Positions 1 to 12,990 of a stretch of DNA of 64,000 nucleotides are shown piece after piece; position 1 is the stretch's first letter, and every line of letters starts with the position of its first letter. Location of the stretch: NCBI GenBank assembly GCA_036426205.1, contig CM071574.1:8542864-8606863 (forward strand), in the 5' to 3' direction. Origin of the DNA: Ascaphus truei (taxonomy: Eukaryota > Chordata > Amphibia > Anura > Ascaphidae). A program made the translations under genes and the position numbers. The notes below the pieces were generated by a model that did no database searches, was not told the origin of the DNA, and saw only the letters and a list, made by a program, of their open reading frames with translations.

Positions 1-800
1 CTCCAGGGGTTTTTTTTTATCGTAAGGATGGCAGAATTGCTGCATCTAAATGTTTGATGTCTTTTTATTCGGCTGCTAACATTAATTTTGTGGGTCAGTA
101 AATGGAGGTGTTCTTTTGATGGCGTAAGGATGTCCATCAACCTTTGCCGTGTCTCAAATAGCAGGTAGCAGTCTACTTGCCAGTTTATTTGTAGCTTTGA
201 GCCAGATGTAAGTAAGACTGCCATTTAACTCAAACATCCAAGCATTTTAAATTGGCAAAGGATTTTTCTCTTAACATGGGGAGAGGAAATGGGTGTCCCC
301 AGTTACGTCCAGAATGGCCTTTAAGCATCAACCATCTAGGAAGAAGCCAGTTTGCAACACTAGTTGGAAGTTCTGAATCGGATTAGCTACAAGCTCTACA
401 TAACACATTTGGGTCTTGCAATCCGTTGTAAGATTTCTATATTAAATGTTTGTATCAAGAAAATATCACTATGGACCTGGTAATATCTTGTATTCGTTAG
501 CTCATTGACTTGTGGAGGTAAGCTACTTTTTATAAAGGTACGAAAAACAACCTGCGTTCCACATCACTTGATAGCAACTTAACCACTTGCGTTTTGATTG
601 AGCTAACTGTTTTCAACATCTAGTTCAGGATTAAGAAGGCTGAAGCAAAAACCACTTCAACGCAGGATATTTACCACAAGTTCCACAAAATAAACTATTT
701 ACATTAATAATAACTTAAAAGGCATTTTTGGCACTACAAATTGTTTGGTATGTTAGGTGCTTCCTAATGAGAAATCAGTATTTTACCAATTCAAAGGACA

Positions 801-856
<56 letters not shown>

Positions 857-1019
857 ATAAGCCAAAGGTAAATATATTATGTAGAATGTGTGTAAAGGAC
901 AATTTTGTGTGTGTGTGTGTGTGCTCTATAAGTCAAAGGTAAATATATTATGTAGAATGTGTTATGCTTTTAGCCATCCTGTCCATCAACCAATTTCGTT
1001 TGATATACAGTATATTTAC
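1..1019 (-). other. MAP3K19: MAP3K19 intron after the giant exon
   Basis: This is the intron downstream of the 2.4 kb exon on the minus strand. It starts with a good donor (GAAGAG then GTAAAT) just below base 1020. I found no kinase exon in it on the minus strand, so the kinase domain must be encoded beyond the left edge. Apart from a GT-rich tandem duplication at 793-960 I see nothing else here. Confidence 0.7.
793..960. repeat. Tandem duplication carrying (GT)n tracts
   Basis: A segment of AAAGGACAATTTT, then (GT)n, then a CTATAAG-CAAAGGTAAATA stretch is present twice in direct tandem. The first GT tract is about 46 bp and the second about 20 bp. The non-repeat parts are nearly identical, so a small tandem duplication happened after the microsatellite formed. 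Confidence 0.8.
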
Positions 1020-3398
1020 CTCTTCCAGATTACACATCTGTCTTTCCTGTCCAATGACATCACACTGGTCATTGTCGTTTGACAATTCATCTTCTATCCT
1101 TGCGCTCCCCAATGTTATGTAGTGCCTGGAATCTTTTTCATCAAGAGATAAAAGTTTTTCTGCTAGACAACAAATGAGTTCATCAGTCTGTTGCTCACTG
1201 TCTGCACAGCTGTGAACGTTCTCATAAGTCTGGGAAACGGTGTATGCATCTGAATTCCCTTCTTCGGTTTTCCCGTACTTTGCCAAACTTTCGCTGTTAT
1301 TAATTTCGTAAGAGCGGGAGTTGCTCATGGTTTTCTGGTCCTCGAGTTTAGGTTCTTCAACGCGCTCATCACAAAAAAGCTGAATTACATCTTCCAGCTT
1401 CTTAGGACCAGAGTTTAAATCCTGAGGTGTCTGTAAAGAGCGACGCGTTTCCAATTCTTGAAAGTTTTGAACTTCGTCATCTTCTTGAGGCTCACGAGTG
1501 CTGAAACGGTCATAAAGGACCAAGAGGACAGTCTCAGCATCATCAGGACTATTTTCCAGTTCTTGCAGCATCTTGGTTTGGCTATTACCAGAGGTCCCGT
1601 TGATGTTGAGCGAGCCCTCCATGGTGGCTTCTTTAATTATGGATAACTCTGAATGATAAATATTTTGCTGATTGGGTTCTAAAACTTCAGACAACTCCAG
1701 ATCTAAATCTCCGTTAGGAAACACATCTTGTTTCACGGTTTTGATTTGCCAGTCCGTCCCAGAAATAATAACTGCATTATCTTGTTCAACGTTACTTTGG
1801 ATTGCAATCCCAGATCTCTCTTTTGTTGCTGAAGTCTTGTGTTTTTGGTTAAAAACAGAAGTGCTCTTCTTGTTTCTGGAGTTGGTTCTTTTCTGTATTT
1901 TTTTACTGCAGTCGTTTGACTTGGCTAATCTAGAAGAAGGGTTTATATTCGATGGAGCAGAAACCACTTCTCTGCGAAGGCCTTTATCACATTTCGTAGA
2001 CTCTTTCGCATTAGAATAGATTGGTGTCCCAAACATCTCGTAAATACCTGGACCCTTGTTTTGTGACTTTATCTCCATGAACATGTCGCTGTATTTCAAG
2101 TCCAAGAAATCTGGGGCTGTCTTGGCCCTAGAAATGGAATGAACTATGACTTTAGTTGGTGAAAGGGATCTTTCTTTTGTACAAGATAACTGTGATCTTT
2201 GTACAGCTTTACCCGAACCGTTTGGTGCTGCATGATGGGCTTTCTTGGAGGGTCTTGAGGACACAGGAGAGCCAGAAAATCCCACGGAAGGAAATAGAAC
2301 GCCCTTTAAGTTGATCTTCTTGCTATTAGGAACGGGTCTTTGTTGATGCTTCATGGAGACATCTGAAGCAGATTTGTTTCTATATTTTTTCATTTTCTTA
2401 GACTTCTCATTCTCTCTCTGAGCAATTATGTTAAAGCTGTGGTTAACGTTGTGAGGCACACCACAGACAATGGTCTTTCTCTTTAAAAGATATTGCTTAA
2501 CAGGAGGAATGTTGAATTCCTTCTGAGGCTCTTGCTCGGAGAATGTAATGTGAACAAGAGGCACAGTTCCATGTGTAACCTTTCTTGATGAATCACACAC
2601 TGCAGAGCCATTGAAACAGCTTATGTATCCCGTTGGATGATCTGTGATGTGAACCAAAAGACCATGACACTCTTCACATTCTGAGCTTGGTTTGAAGACA
2701 TCTAGGATTTCCTCTGCTATTCCATTTTTGCAGATCACAGTTCTATTTAATGAATAGGTTTCTTGATGATCAAGCATGGTACCAATATGACTAGTAGCCT
2801 CTTCATTTTCGGGCCCATTTTGCAACACCTCATTGGATGTGGTTTCCACCTTTGCCGCTGTTTCATCATGTTCATACATTCCTATTCTTAAAGCACTTTC
2901 AGATTTTGAAATCGGACTAATTTCCTCTCCATTTCCATGTGTGGCTGTCCTTCCATGTGCATGTAGCCCAGAAGTCCCATCACAGTGGATGCTGCCTACA
3001 TTCCCACCATCCTTGTTTTCAAAGGCCTGTGGAAGCTGATCTTTCCCACTAGTGGATTCTAAAGCTCTTCTATTAATTTCTTCATTACTATATGTTCTAT
3101 CGTTCTGTTTCATACTTTCTGAATAAATGAAACCGTCATCCTTGTCTAAGTAAGCTGGATCTGTAGACAAGACAAGCCCCTCTGAGTTGTAATGTTCTAA
3201 AGACGCTTTACAGAGCTGCAAATCTCTGTGAACATATAAGCGTCCAGAGGCCAGAGATGATTTGGGAAAGGTATCTGAATTCGGAAACAAGGCTTGCATA
3301 ACACATGAAATGTTGCTTCCAGCTGTTTTTAGGGCCTTGCTGTTCTCCAGGGGGGTTAGCCTCCCAGTTCTAGGAGACAGGCATGGCCGAAGAACATG
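1020..3398 (-). CDS. MAP3K19: MAP3K19 giant exon (793 codons, no kinase domain)
   Basis: This is the large central exon of mitogen-activated protein kinase kinase kinase 19 (YSK4), a STE-group kinase. It is 2379 nt, phase 0 at both ends, and open throughout. The acceptor is TTTTGTATTTCAG before CATGTT and the donor is GAAGAG|GTAAAT. The strongest identification is a block near the middle, LDLKYSDMF...GPGIYEMFGTP, which matches the human protein as I remember it. Matching flanks include DWQIK, LSIIKEATMEGS and near the end TDELICCLAEKLLSLDEKD. The encoded segment is low in predicted order, rich in Ser, Lys and Glu, and has no catalytic motifs. The kinase domain follows in exons outside the window. 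The open frame continues 13 codons upstream to a Met at 3437, but that stretch is intronic by the splice-site reading. Confidence 0.93.
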
Positions 3399-3722
3399 CT
3401 GAAATACAAAATAATTAATATTCATTACTGGCTGCAAATATAACCAATAACAAGCTCAACAGCTATCGCTCGATCTGATGAAATACTGTACTTCGTGACG
3501 TCTTTAGTCCTTTTTGAACATACAGTATATATTTTGAATATTTAATGAAAACAAATGGGAAAATATCCTACAGGAACCTCCACCACCCCCACCAGTTTAA
3601 TATGTAAAAGGTGTTGTATCTTTTGTGTGTTTAAACACAGCCATTCTCACACTATGCCAGTGCATGCAATGCATATCGTAAGAATGTTTTCATCCAATCC
3701 GTAAAAAGATCATTTAAGGCAG
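3399..3722. other. Intron sequence, no feature seen
   Basis: MAP3K19 intron between the giant exon and the first palindromic MITE half. It is AT-rich with no recognisable repeat or exon. Confidence 0.5.
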
Positions 3723-3817
3723 TGGTGGGCAACTCCATTCCTTAAGCCCCCCAACAGGTCAGGTTTTCAGGATATCCCAGCTTCAGCACAGGTGGCTCAG
3801 TCAAAGACCCTCTGCAA
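3723..3817. repeat. Palindromic MITE, half copy at the edge of the inverted repeat
   Basis: One half of the abundant palindromic element of this window (GGGCAACTCC, CCAACAGGTCAGGTTTTCAG, CTTCAGCACAGGTGGCTCAG). The second half is missing, and the large inverted repeat starts directly where it stops, so the junction falls inside a repeat. Confidence 0.8.
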
Positions 3818-4824
3818 GCTATCTTAAACCCCTTCAGACCTATTTAGCCACAAGAAATTTCTGCGTTTTGCAGCAGACACATTGAGAGATTATTAACTTT
3901 TATATATACCAGGGATGGGATGTCCTGACAATAAACTGAATACTGGCCGGTGCCACACTCAGGAGATAATAGTATTAGGAAACTATGCAGAAACAGGAAG
4001 TCCTGTTTTGGATAGTACTCCCCTTATATGTGTCAAATTTACTACATAGTTCATATCTGCAATTGGAGAAGAGAGATAGCGCCGCATATATATCAGTGAT
4101 TGATAGAATCTCTCCTTGATAAGTCTGCGTATGGGCTGTTTCTATCTAAAAGTCAATTTTGAAGAGATTTGGCCAAACAGCCCCGCTGAAATAATGGGCG
4201 AACCCAGAGCTCGACGGCAAATGGGAACTAGTCGAGGACCCTTATGAATGCCATATCTATTTAGGCGATTAAATTCAGCCACAGAGATAAGGTTGTAGAT
4301 GGTTCTCCAGCGAAGTACTAGTAGTTGGATGATGAATAGGTATACTATATAGCAGGTTAAGTCAACACAAACATGCCTAGTCTGAGCCATTTTATTTGGG
4401 AATGTGGGATAACCAGAATTGCTTTGCAAACAGGCAGAGCGGATCATCGGAGAGAATTGTTGCCGTTGATTTGTTTCTTCATGCCAGTAGACTGTCACTG
4501 CCCTGGCGCTGTAAAGCATCTGCTCGTCCTTGTGTAATGATTAACTCATGCAAATATACTGACATTGCTGTCTAAAACAGATGCGTGGGCCACCACCATT
4601 AGCTCGGAGAGTCAAGCATCATTTGTCAGTCTCCAGTAATAATATATGCCAACAAAACAACTTTATTACAAAGAGCAGACACAAATAAGCCACACCAGTT
4701 AGAGAAAAAGAAAATAGTAACGACGCGCGCGCAGCAGAAACATGTCAACGTATCTATTTATACCCATGTAAGGATTCCTGTAAAACAGTCTCCCTTACAC
4801 TGCAAAGCTGTCCTGTCTCAAAAA

Positions 4825-5010
4825 GGGGCGATCTAACACCATCAGGCCCAGGTTTTCAAGATATCAGTGCTGCAGCCACAGTGGATCAGTCGCAAAGACA
4901 GAGCATAGCTCACAATCCTGTGCTAAGAAGACAGGGGGATATTACTCGAATAACCTCGGCAATGTTTGATGAGATCTTCAGACTGGGACTTTAGCCATCC
5001 TCGTCTTTGA
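4825..5010. repeat. Palindromic MITE (degraded mirror image of 18528-18705)
   Basis: Carries CAGGTTTTCAAGATATC and other pieces of the palindromic MITE, with many indels. It is the inverted counterpart of the cleaner copy at 18.5 kb. Confidence 0.6.
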
Positions 5011-5213
5011 GAGCAATGTGTAAGTTTTACGTCATTACGGACACAAGTGACCTCCAGATTCCACCAACAAACGGCACAGTTTTTTTGCAGCAGCATTAAT
5101 AGGTTTTAAATCCTTGCAGGTCGAGAGGGTATATGCTGACAGTAAAAACCTATACTTGACAAAGCACAACGAACACCAAGTTGTGTGCAAAGAATTAATT
5201 TCTTGTTTCACAG

Positions 5214-5363
5214 ATTTAAAAATTGTTTTACCCACTAATTCATTTCACTTTATGATTTCCTTTGGAGTGGTGGTAGTGCATGCAAGTCAGTCTGTCAAAA
5301 TAAGCGAGGGCAGCTTATCTGTAATCGAGGAATTCAACACACTGGATGGACGTGCAAGAGCAG
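5214..5363 (+). pseudogene. Inverted noisy copy of MAP3K19 exon 18205-18337
   Basis: Mirror image of the exon at 18205-18337, on the plus strand. It keeps the acceptor-like TTTCACAG and the donor-like AGCAG|GTAAACAG, but is 17 bp longer than the original and has several inserted bases. Its orientation is opposite to the gene, so it cannot be an exon of MAP3K19. Confidence 0.75.
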
Positions 5364-5440
5364 GTAAACAGAAGAAAATCGTTGCGTCATCTACCAAGCT
5401 ATAGTCCTAATCTGAAATTCGTTGGGCATGTGGACTAGCA

Positions 5441-5630
5441 TCAGGGGCTCTCACCGTCCCCCCCAACAGGTATTAATGATTTCCGCTTCAGAACAGCTGG
5501 CTACAGTCCGAACGACTGAGCCACTAGAATTGCAGCCACTGTGCTGAAGCTTGGGAGTGTTCCTTAAAAAACCTGCCTGTTGAAGGGAGAAGGGGGGAGG
5601 GGAGGGGCGTTCTTGCAGAACTGGAGTTAG
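5441..5630. repeat. Palindromic MITE (mirror image of 17943-18137)
   Basis: Degraded copy of the palindromic MITE, with a purine-rich flank (GGGGGGAGGGGAGGGG), matching in inverted order the copy near 18 kb. Confidence 0.65.
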
Positions 5631-6552
5631 ACGGCCTCTGGACTAATAATTAATTATACATAACATTCAACAACGTTGAAGTTGTACCAACGATTAAAGG
5701 ACTCTTCCCAAGCTGCATACCTTATAGTCTCTTAACCTCCAACATAAGTGAGGAAAGAAAAATCTGATTAAGGAAAAACGCATTTAAAAAATGTCAGTGG
5801 AACTATCTATAAAAATAGCGGACTGCATGTCCTGCTCTCACTACTACAGGTTTTTCAATCTGATTAATAAAAGCGCGTTTGTGTTTTATAATTTTCGACA
5901 CTAACGTGGTGAATCAAAATGACATTTTACATAGAGCTGTAATCGTAAGCTATTGCCCAGATGATGACCAGTTCTCTGTTCCTTCAAAAGTGTGTCTCTA
6001 GCTCTGCCAAAAAAATCCAGCATCTAGTATGAGACACAGGTGATGGCCCGCCCTGCACTGAACGGAGATACGATGGATTGGCGGGTAGATCAAAAACGTA
6101 TGGCATTAATTGTAATCTTGCAGAGGACTCAATTTATTAAGATCTAATTAATTAGTCAGGATCAACCTCAAGAAGGAGATTCTGGTTTACAAGTAGCATC
6201 ACTGATTCCTTTGCCCAATAATAAGAATGTTTCCTCTAAGTTAAGCAATGTTAGTGATATCGATCCCCGAAGACGCGGTCTCTTAGACACTCAATTCCCT
6301 TTTTACAGGAATTTCACTCTGTTATGGCCGAAGCGCTCTCCCGAGAGCAAAAGCAGGTTTAAGCAATACACGAATCCCACAAGAACTTACATTGCTTCAT
6401 TGTATACTTGGGTTCAGCTAGCTACATTTAGACATGGATGATTCTGCTAAGAAGCCATGAAACACACGTTACGAGGTTTCCTTAATAGTTACATGAAACA
6501 TTTTTTAGCTAAAGCATCCCTGCTTACCACCACCGGGCGGAATACGTTCCAG

Positions 6553-6636
6553 ATGTCTAACAATCCTCTAGACTTCCAAAGCCAAGCTCAGCTCGTCATG
6601 AAATGGAGTACGGCTTATCAAAGAGTGTGTGACCGT
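6553..6636 (+). pseudogene. Inverted noisy copy of MAP3K19 exon 17012-17090
   Basis: Mirror image of the 79-nt exon at 17012-17090, here 84 nt, after TACGTTCCAG and before GTAAGT. The extra bases break the frame. It lies in the left arm in the wrong orientation for the gene. Confidence 0.75.
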
Positions 6637-8331
6637 GTAAGTATGCCTTTTATGGCACGACGTAAACCATCAGATAAGGATATATCTTTGCTACTTTCGC
6701 CAACAAGTAAATGATGGTACCCAAATACACGGATGGCTCTGGAAGTGCGTTTCTAGGCAGGAATGTTGTTGTTGTTGTACATCGGAACATACATCCACAC
6801 ACACACACACACACATCATAAATAGTTAGTTCACTCATATTTAATTTCTGATATTTGGTATTTTCACGGGACGCCCGTCTTAATAACGAATTTATATTTC
6901 TCTGGTCCATGCATCTGAAGCAGAAAGGTTCGAGCAAAAAGTATAAATGAATTTTATTCCCGTGAATGGCAAACACACGACAACTGCAGTACATAAACTT
7001 AATAATTACACTACGGGTAAGAAAAACTGGATAAATGTCCAGAAACGGGTGCCCAGCGAGAGAAATGGATTGTCCTTTAAAATTAGTCCTATTGCAAATT
7101 GCCAAATACTAAGCACAGTCCAATCCTTCTGTGAATGTGCAAAGTATCTTTTCAGGTTCTCTGGGTTTGGCTGGATACCGCAGGGCCTACGCAAATCATA
7201 AGCATGGGCAAAGTTTCCTTGTTGCGATGTTTTTAACCCCTGCCGTTCTGAATCGTGACCCGCATTACCTTAGGTCTTATCCACTTGAAAGAAATCAGGT
7301 TACAGCAACACAACACGGACATGGGGTACGGCCTTTTTTAAGGAGTAAGGCGCCTGTGGGGTTTTAACATTAGCCTCATCCAGGTCAACGAAATTTCTTT
7401 GATACTATCAAACTGCCATGTCACAGGTGGCAAATCCTACCACCAGCTCAGTGTAACTCTGAATGCTCAGTGAGCGACTTGGTAGCACTGCCTAAGTAAA
7501 AAGGCGCCCCACTATTTCTTGGAGGGACGCAACTGTCGAAGCTTGGGTTCCCGAGGTGTGAATATCCGGAGGAGCTAACAGATCTCTGCTACTCATACAA
7601 ATCCTCTGATTAAGTGGCACTTACGAATACTGCGGGTCTTTCATCCCAAACAGGTGGTCCTGCTATGCATAACATTTGTTCCTAACTTGCTCACAAAGCA
7701 GGCAGAACAAAAAATAGCATCTGGCCTGTACATTTAAACCAGTAACAGTAAAGGCAGCTTTCACTGCAAGTAGAGAGTAGCCGCAAAAGGGGACAGCCAT
7801 GCCATATAGAATTAAAACCCCTTCATCCCCAACCACGAAATAGGGTAATCAGCTGAGCTCCCACATCTCCTTTATTATGCCGCTGGATTAACCCCCAGTT
7901 TCCGCCTCCACCAGTATTATTTTTGTTGTGGGGTAAGGTCAAGTCCTGTCAAACCAATCCGAGAGACAGAGAAACTATATCGGAGGTTTAAAAAAAAAAA
8001 AATGGTTCTTTATTTACTCTCCCAACGTGGAAGCTTTCAACAAGTACTTTGTCACTACTTAGGTCATTTTATATGGTCCGAAGCAGCTTGTATGGGACAT
8101 TTTGGCCCAAAATCCCATAACTGACTGATTGGACAAACAAGTATAGCGCCCCTCATGACTTTTTATATAAAAATGCTATATCTTTTAATGGGGGGGCGGT
8201 GGGGGGGTATGGCGTGGTAGGTGGTGTTAATCCAAAACAAATGAAGGGCAAGTTCTTACACCGGGGCATCGAGACTGTAAATCCGTGGTTTGTGAAACAT
8301 GTTCCGTTATTTCAAATCTCTGTGTTTTCAG

Positions 8332-8608
8332 CCAGAAGACCTCATTACCTAGAGTCTATGCCGTGCTAGATTATAGGAACACTGACCCTTTTCAAATGAC
8401 GTGCCTCCGAGCAGATTCAAGATGAAAGCGGACACTTTTCACTGCCATGCCTTCACTGAAAAAAAGATGAAAATGCACAAAGACTATCAAGAGTTTGGGC
8501 CTGGGTTACATGGTTCAAGATCTCCTCTGAACCAAACATCTCACAATCGTCTCTTGGACTAGATCCTCTTAGAGATATCAAAGACATATAAGCCACCATA
8601 TCAGCAAA
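8332..8608 (+). pseudogene. Inverted noisy copy of MAP3K19 exon 15142-15410
   Basis: Mirror image of the 269-nt exon at 15142-15410. The acceptor image GTGTTTTCAG is kept. Inside are a deletion of the HLNKDEN-coding bases and several one-base insertions, so no long frame survives. Confidence 0.75.
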
Positions 8609-8681
8609 TATATTTTTTGAATTCTTAACAATTACAATGCATTGACTGCTCTTCTGAAGCTTCACTCCATATCATTGCCTA

Positions 8682-8855
8682 CAGCAGGGGCAGCCAACTC
8701 CGATCTTCAAGGGCAACCCACACGTCAGCGTTTAAAGATATCCCTCGATTCAGCACACAGGTGGCTCAGCTTAAGCCCTCTGCTCTGAAAAAGCGGATAT
8801 CCCCAATAACCTGGCTTGATTGCGTGGCCTAAGGGATGGCAGTTCGCAACCCACT
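8682..8855. repeat. Palindromic MITE (mirror image of 14888-15070)
   Basis: Degraded member of the palindromic MITE family (CAGCACACAGGTGGCTCAG, GATATCCC), in mirrored position to the 15 kb copy. Confidence 0.65.
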
Positions 8856-8979
8856 GGCCTACAGGGTTTCCAAAAATATTGGGAGTGAAAAAAAACCACT
8901 GGTGAGATTCTCTGAAAACAGGAAACGCGTGTGAAACCATCTCTAGACACCAGAAAAACGACATAATCACTTTCTTACG

Positions 8980-9056
8980 ATGAAACTAAACACAATTTAC
9001 CATCTATGTATTTCGGGCAGGAAATTGCCCCAATTAATCGTTTACATATGTGCATC
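8980..9056 (+). pseudogene. Inverted noisy copy of candidate exon 14702-14775
   Basis: Mirror image of the 74-nt candidate exon at 14702-14775. The acceptor image reads TTCTTACG instead of TTCTTTAG, and internal indels change the frame. Confidence 0.55.
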
Positions 9057-9677
9057 GTTTTGCCACTAAGAGTATTATTGTAGGAGAGATGGGTCATTAT
9101 ATATGTGGCATATTCAAGACTAAGGCAGAGTACAAGATGATGATGGTGTGTGGTCCGCAGTGAATAAAAAATTCAGCAGTCAATTGCTTTAATTTTCACA
9201 GCCAGCTGTGTTTTATTAGTCTTCTCATGATCCAATAATATGTAGCATTCATCCGAACAGCCAGATAATCATTATTCACTGTGCCTTCCCATGTCCCTAC
9301 ATTTTGAGTTTATTTCTTCCATGGTGGTTGCATCTTCTATCTTCTATCTTTGGCAAATATATCTATAATTGAGAACAAAATAAAATAGGTTTTCTTTGTT
9401 TTTTTAAGGATTAAGTACACTGACTCAACAGCATTAGCAACGAGTGGAGAAGGTACAGTCAAAATATAGAGTTTTGAAAACAGTGAATTACACTTTTGTA
9501 GTGTATGGTATATGGGACTTTATTGAGGAGAGGCTTAGCAATTCTGATTTTGGGGGTAAATCTAGATCTGCCAAAGTGTCCTCCTGGCTGATTTGGCCCT
9601 AAACAACCTTATAACAGGAGTTGGCCTGAAAAACCACCCGAACAGCCACGGGTAGCAGATAAACGATCTAGCCATGT

Positions 9678-10031
9678 ACAAGATACCCCGCAATTAACTA
9701 CGGAAATGGGACCGGCAGAGTATTAAAGCAAAAAGATGTCATTAAAGGTGGAAGCACTACCTTTTCCACTTATCGATGCATGTACTGCTATGCAATCGTC
9801 ATATACGTGCATAACTGATGTAAAGAAACGCCATTTGTAACAGGCTCTATAGTACTCCCTGCTATGGCCAGCACAGTCTTCGGTACAGGTAGGGGTAGCC
9901 GGTATTGCTGTTCAGGACGTGCTGATAGGACGATGCGTGATGAGCTGCCGTTATGCCTATTGGGCGATATGTAACTTACTCGCGCAGTGTACTTAAAGTG
10001 TATGTGTCCTTAAAGCGGGGTATGCTTTATT
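9678..10031. repeat. TIR element, mirror image of 13763-14094
   Basis: Noisy inverted copy of the 330-bp element at 13763-14094. Its ends are ACAAGATACCCCGC and GCGGGGTATGCTTT. Confidence 0.65.
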
Positions 10032-10789
10032 AGTGTTCTCCACAGAAAGGCCAGTTATATCCCATAGCTTTAGAGAGGAAACAGTGAAGGCACCTACATT
10101 ACTCGTGGTCAGAAAGGAACCGTGATAAATGGTGGCCCGACCAAACTTCTTTGGCCACTCAACACAGGACTGGAATTGTAGTTTTTTTTTTTTTTTTTAA
10201 GGCTGGGACGTAATCCTAGAAACCACGCCGACAAATATCAGTGCATCCGGTTGCCTCAACACACAAAATTAAATAATATACTGTTCATTTACGCTAAACA
10301 GAACACTAAGGCACCAAAATCCTAATTACAATTACAACCAAGTATAGAATAACCATCTTCAAAGCAGTATTTAATGTATTCCAATTAAATGAAGTGTATT
10401 GTTGGATGTAGTGAAGGATTATCCTACATGTAATCTTTGCATGATGTTACGTTCAGTTCAATTTATTGCATGAACCCCGGAATATTTGCTGGCCCCCTCG
10501 CACACTCTTTGAAATCCCAGCTAACATCACCTCCCTAATTTGTTCTGCAGACTACAGGAGAAATATTTGAGATGTGGACAGGACAAACTAGCACACGGCA
10601 TGAGTCAGTGTAACAAAGGGTAAGGGTGTAACTTATAACCTGTCTCAGAAATACATGGCTATTTCACGCCATAGTATACAGGGGCAAAAATAAATTTCAA
10701 AGTAATGCTTCGTATCTGACAATCTCTAGCGTGGTGCCAACTATTATTTTTTTTTGCCAAGAACCAAATACAATATCAAATATATAACC

Positions 10790-11205
10790 ACATGACAGCA
10801 CTTATCACCTGAGATCTGACTCCCAAAAGGACTGTTCATGCTCACCAAGGCTCAACAAGGTATCCGGCCGCCTCTCTTTCTCTACTGTGTCACCCAAAAC
10901 TGGAACCAACCGAGAGAGACTCACATCCACCGACCAGTCTAAGTTCTTCAAATACTAAGGCTGGTCACACATTTAATCTGGTCTGTAACTTGTTTCATAC
11001 GCACATAATATATTATTATCTTAACGTGCATGCAATGTCTATGTTAATAATGGTATACCCTGTTCACTATGTAACTGTATTGTACCATGTATTATTGTCA
11101 TATTAACTATGTCCCAGGACATATTGAAAACGAGAGGTACTCTCAATGTATTACTTCTGCTGGTAAACATTTTATAAATAAATACAATACAATGCCACTT
11201 TCAAG
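10790..11205 (+). repeat. LINE 3' end, mirror image of 12581-12990
   Basis: Contains CTGTTCATGCTCACCAAGG, CGGCCGCCTC and ATACAATACAATGCC in the order of a LINE 3' end. It is the inverted counterpart of the copy at 12.6-13.0 kb, with many single-base indels. Confidence 0.65.
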
Positions 11206-11766
11206 TTATGGAGTTTATAAAGAAACATCAGAGGCAATGTTATTTTTCCAATAGTTACCTTCTACAGAAATGCCAATGTAGGTGTGTAATGCATATAATG
11301 GTACCAAATACCTTAAAGCTCAGTTCAGTCTTTTTTTTTTTTTTTTTTTTTTTTTTACTTCAATAGTTTCACTGTGGGCAATCTCTAATTAGCTAAAGAA
11401 CTGTATAGCTGCAGCTGATTGCGTTGTTCCATGTATTGATAGGTCGAAATTTGGTGACATATTAAAAGCTGGCATTTGTTTATAATCTGCTTGACTGGCA
11501 GTGGAGTCATGAATATTCATGAGCATTTATGCACTGACAAGTGCTAGAGGGAGGGCAGGCTGACAAAGGGTGTGCCAGGGCTTGGACAGGACATGAAGGG
11601 GCAGTGCCTTAGCAAATGCCTGTTAAACATAGATACAACGAAAAATGGTCTTTCAAAGTTGTTTTTTTAAAAACAGAAAAATGCTAAAAGTATTTATTTT
11701 ACTACAGAACTGATTTATTAAAAAAAACAAACATCCCAGGATATTTGACTGAACTGCAGCTTTAAA

Positions 11767-12020
11767 TAAGGGTGATCAACTCCGATCCTCCGCCCCAAAC
11801 AGGACATGTTTTCAGGATATCCAGCTTCACATAGGGTTGGGTCCAATCAGAGGCTCAGTCTTCGAACTCGGCAAGCGCCGCCCGCTCAGCGCTAGCGGGG
11901 ACGCAGCCTAGGACTACTTTCTTTTACAATAATATCTGCTGCTTAAATCTGTAATCTGTAATTATTTTCTAAATCATTGTCTTTTATATGGAATAGTTTG
12001 ACGAACAATCTTTTTATTTA
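11767..12020. other. Spacer at the centre of the inverted repeat
   Basis: About 250 bp between the two arms that is not mirrored. It begins with half a palindromic MITE (AACAGGACATGTTTTCAG) and includes a GC-rich stretch around CCCGCTCAGCGCTAGCGGGG that can form a short stem. I do not see a sequencing adapter in it. Confidence 0.7.
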
Positions 12021-12580
12021 AAGCTGCAGTTCAGTCAATATCCTGCATGTTTGTTTTTTTTAATAAATCAGTTCTGTAGTAAGAAAAAATACTTTTAGCA
12101 TTTTCTGTTTTTAAAAAAACAACTTTGAAAGACCAATTTTCTTGTATTCTATTTTAACAGCCATTTGCTAAGGCACTGCCCCTTCATGTCCTGTCACAAG
12201 CCCTGGCACACCCCTTTGTCAGCCCTGCCCTCCCTCTAGCACTTGTCAGTGCATAAATGCTCATGAATATTCATGAGCTTCCACTGCCAGTCAAGCAGAT
12301 TATAAACAAATGCCAGCTTTTAATATGTCACCAAATTTCGACCTATCAATACATGGAAAACGAATTCAGCTGCAGCTATACAGTTCTTTAGCTAATTAGA
12401 GATTGCCCACATGAAACTATTGAAGTAAAAAAAAAAAAAAAAAAAAAAAAGACTGAACTGCAGCTTTAAGGTATGGTACCATTATATTGCATTTACACAC
12501 ATACATTGGCATTTCTGTAGAAGGTAACTATTGGAAAAATAACATTGCCTCTGATGTTTCTTTTAAAACTTGCCATAACT

Positions 12581-12990
12581 TGAAAGTGGCATTGTATTGT
12601 ATTTATTTATAAAATGTTTTACCAGGAAGTAATACATTGAGAGTTACCTCTCGTTTTCAAGTATGTCCTGGGCATAGTTAATATGACAAATAATACATGG
12701 TTACAAATACAGTTACATAAGTGAACAGGGTATACATTATATACAAGACATTGCATGCACAGTTAGAGATAATATATATTATGGGCGTATGAAACAGTTA
12801 CAGACCAGATTAAAATGTGTGACAGCCTTAGATTTGAAAGAACTTAGACTGGTGGTGGATGTGAGTCTCCGGTGGGTTGTTCCAGTTTTGGGGTGCACAG
12901 TAAGAGAAAGAGGAGCGGCCGGATACCTTGTTGAGCCTTGGGAGCATGAACAGTCTTTTGGAGTCAGATCTCAGGTGATAAGTGCTGCAT
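12581..12990 (-). repeat. CR1/L2-type LINE 3' end
   Basis: On the minus strand it reads through a decayed reverse-transcriptase C-terminus of the type APKLxxLP...LSSFKSK...THF, followed by a 3' tail with GACATACTTGAAAACGAGAGG and AATACAATACAAT. Relatives lie at 33590, 41140 and 47470. The protein part is broken. Confidence 0.65.

Larger units (their letters stand above)
3818..11766 (-). repeat. Left arm of 15.7 kb inverted repeat (noisy copy)
   Basis: About 7.9 kb that reads as the reverse complement of 12021-19535, with matching landmarks in mirrored order along the whole length. Differences are mostly single-base insertions and deletions, with few substitutions in the stretches I aligned by eye. 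The arm is about 430 bp longer than its partner. It contains inverted, frameshifted images of four MAP3K19 exons. Because the right arm has those exons intact and in the gene's orientation, the left arm is the derived or erroneous copy. Confidence 0.85.
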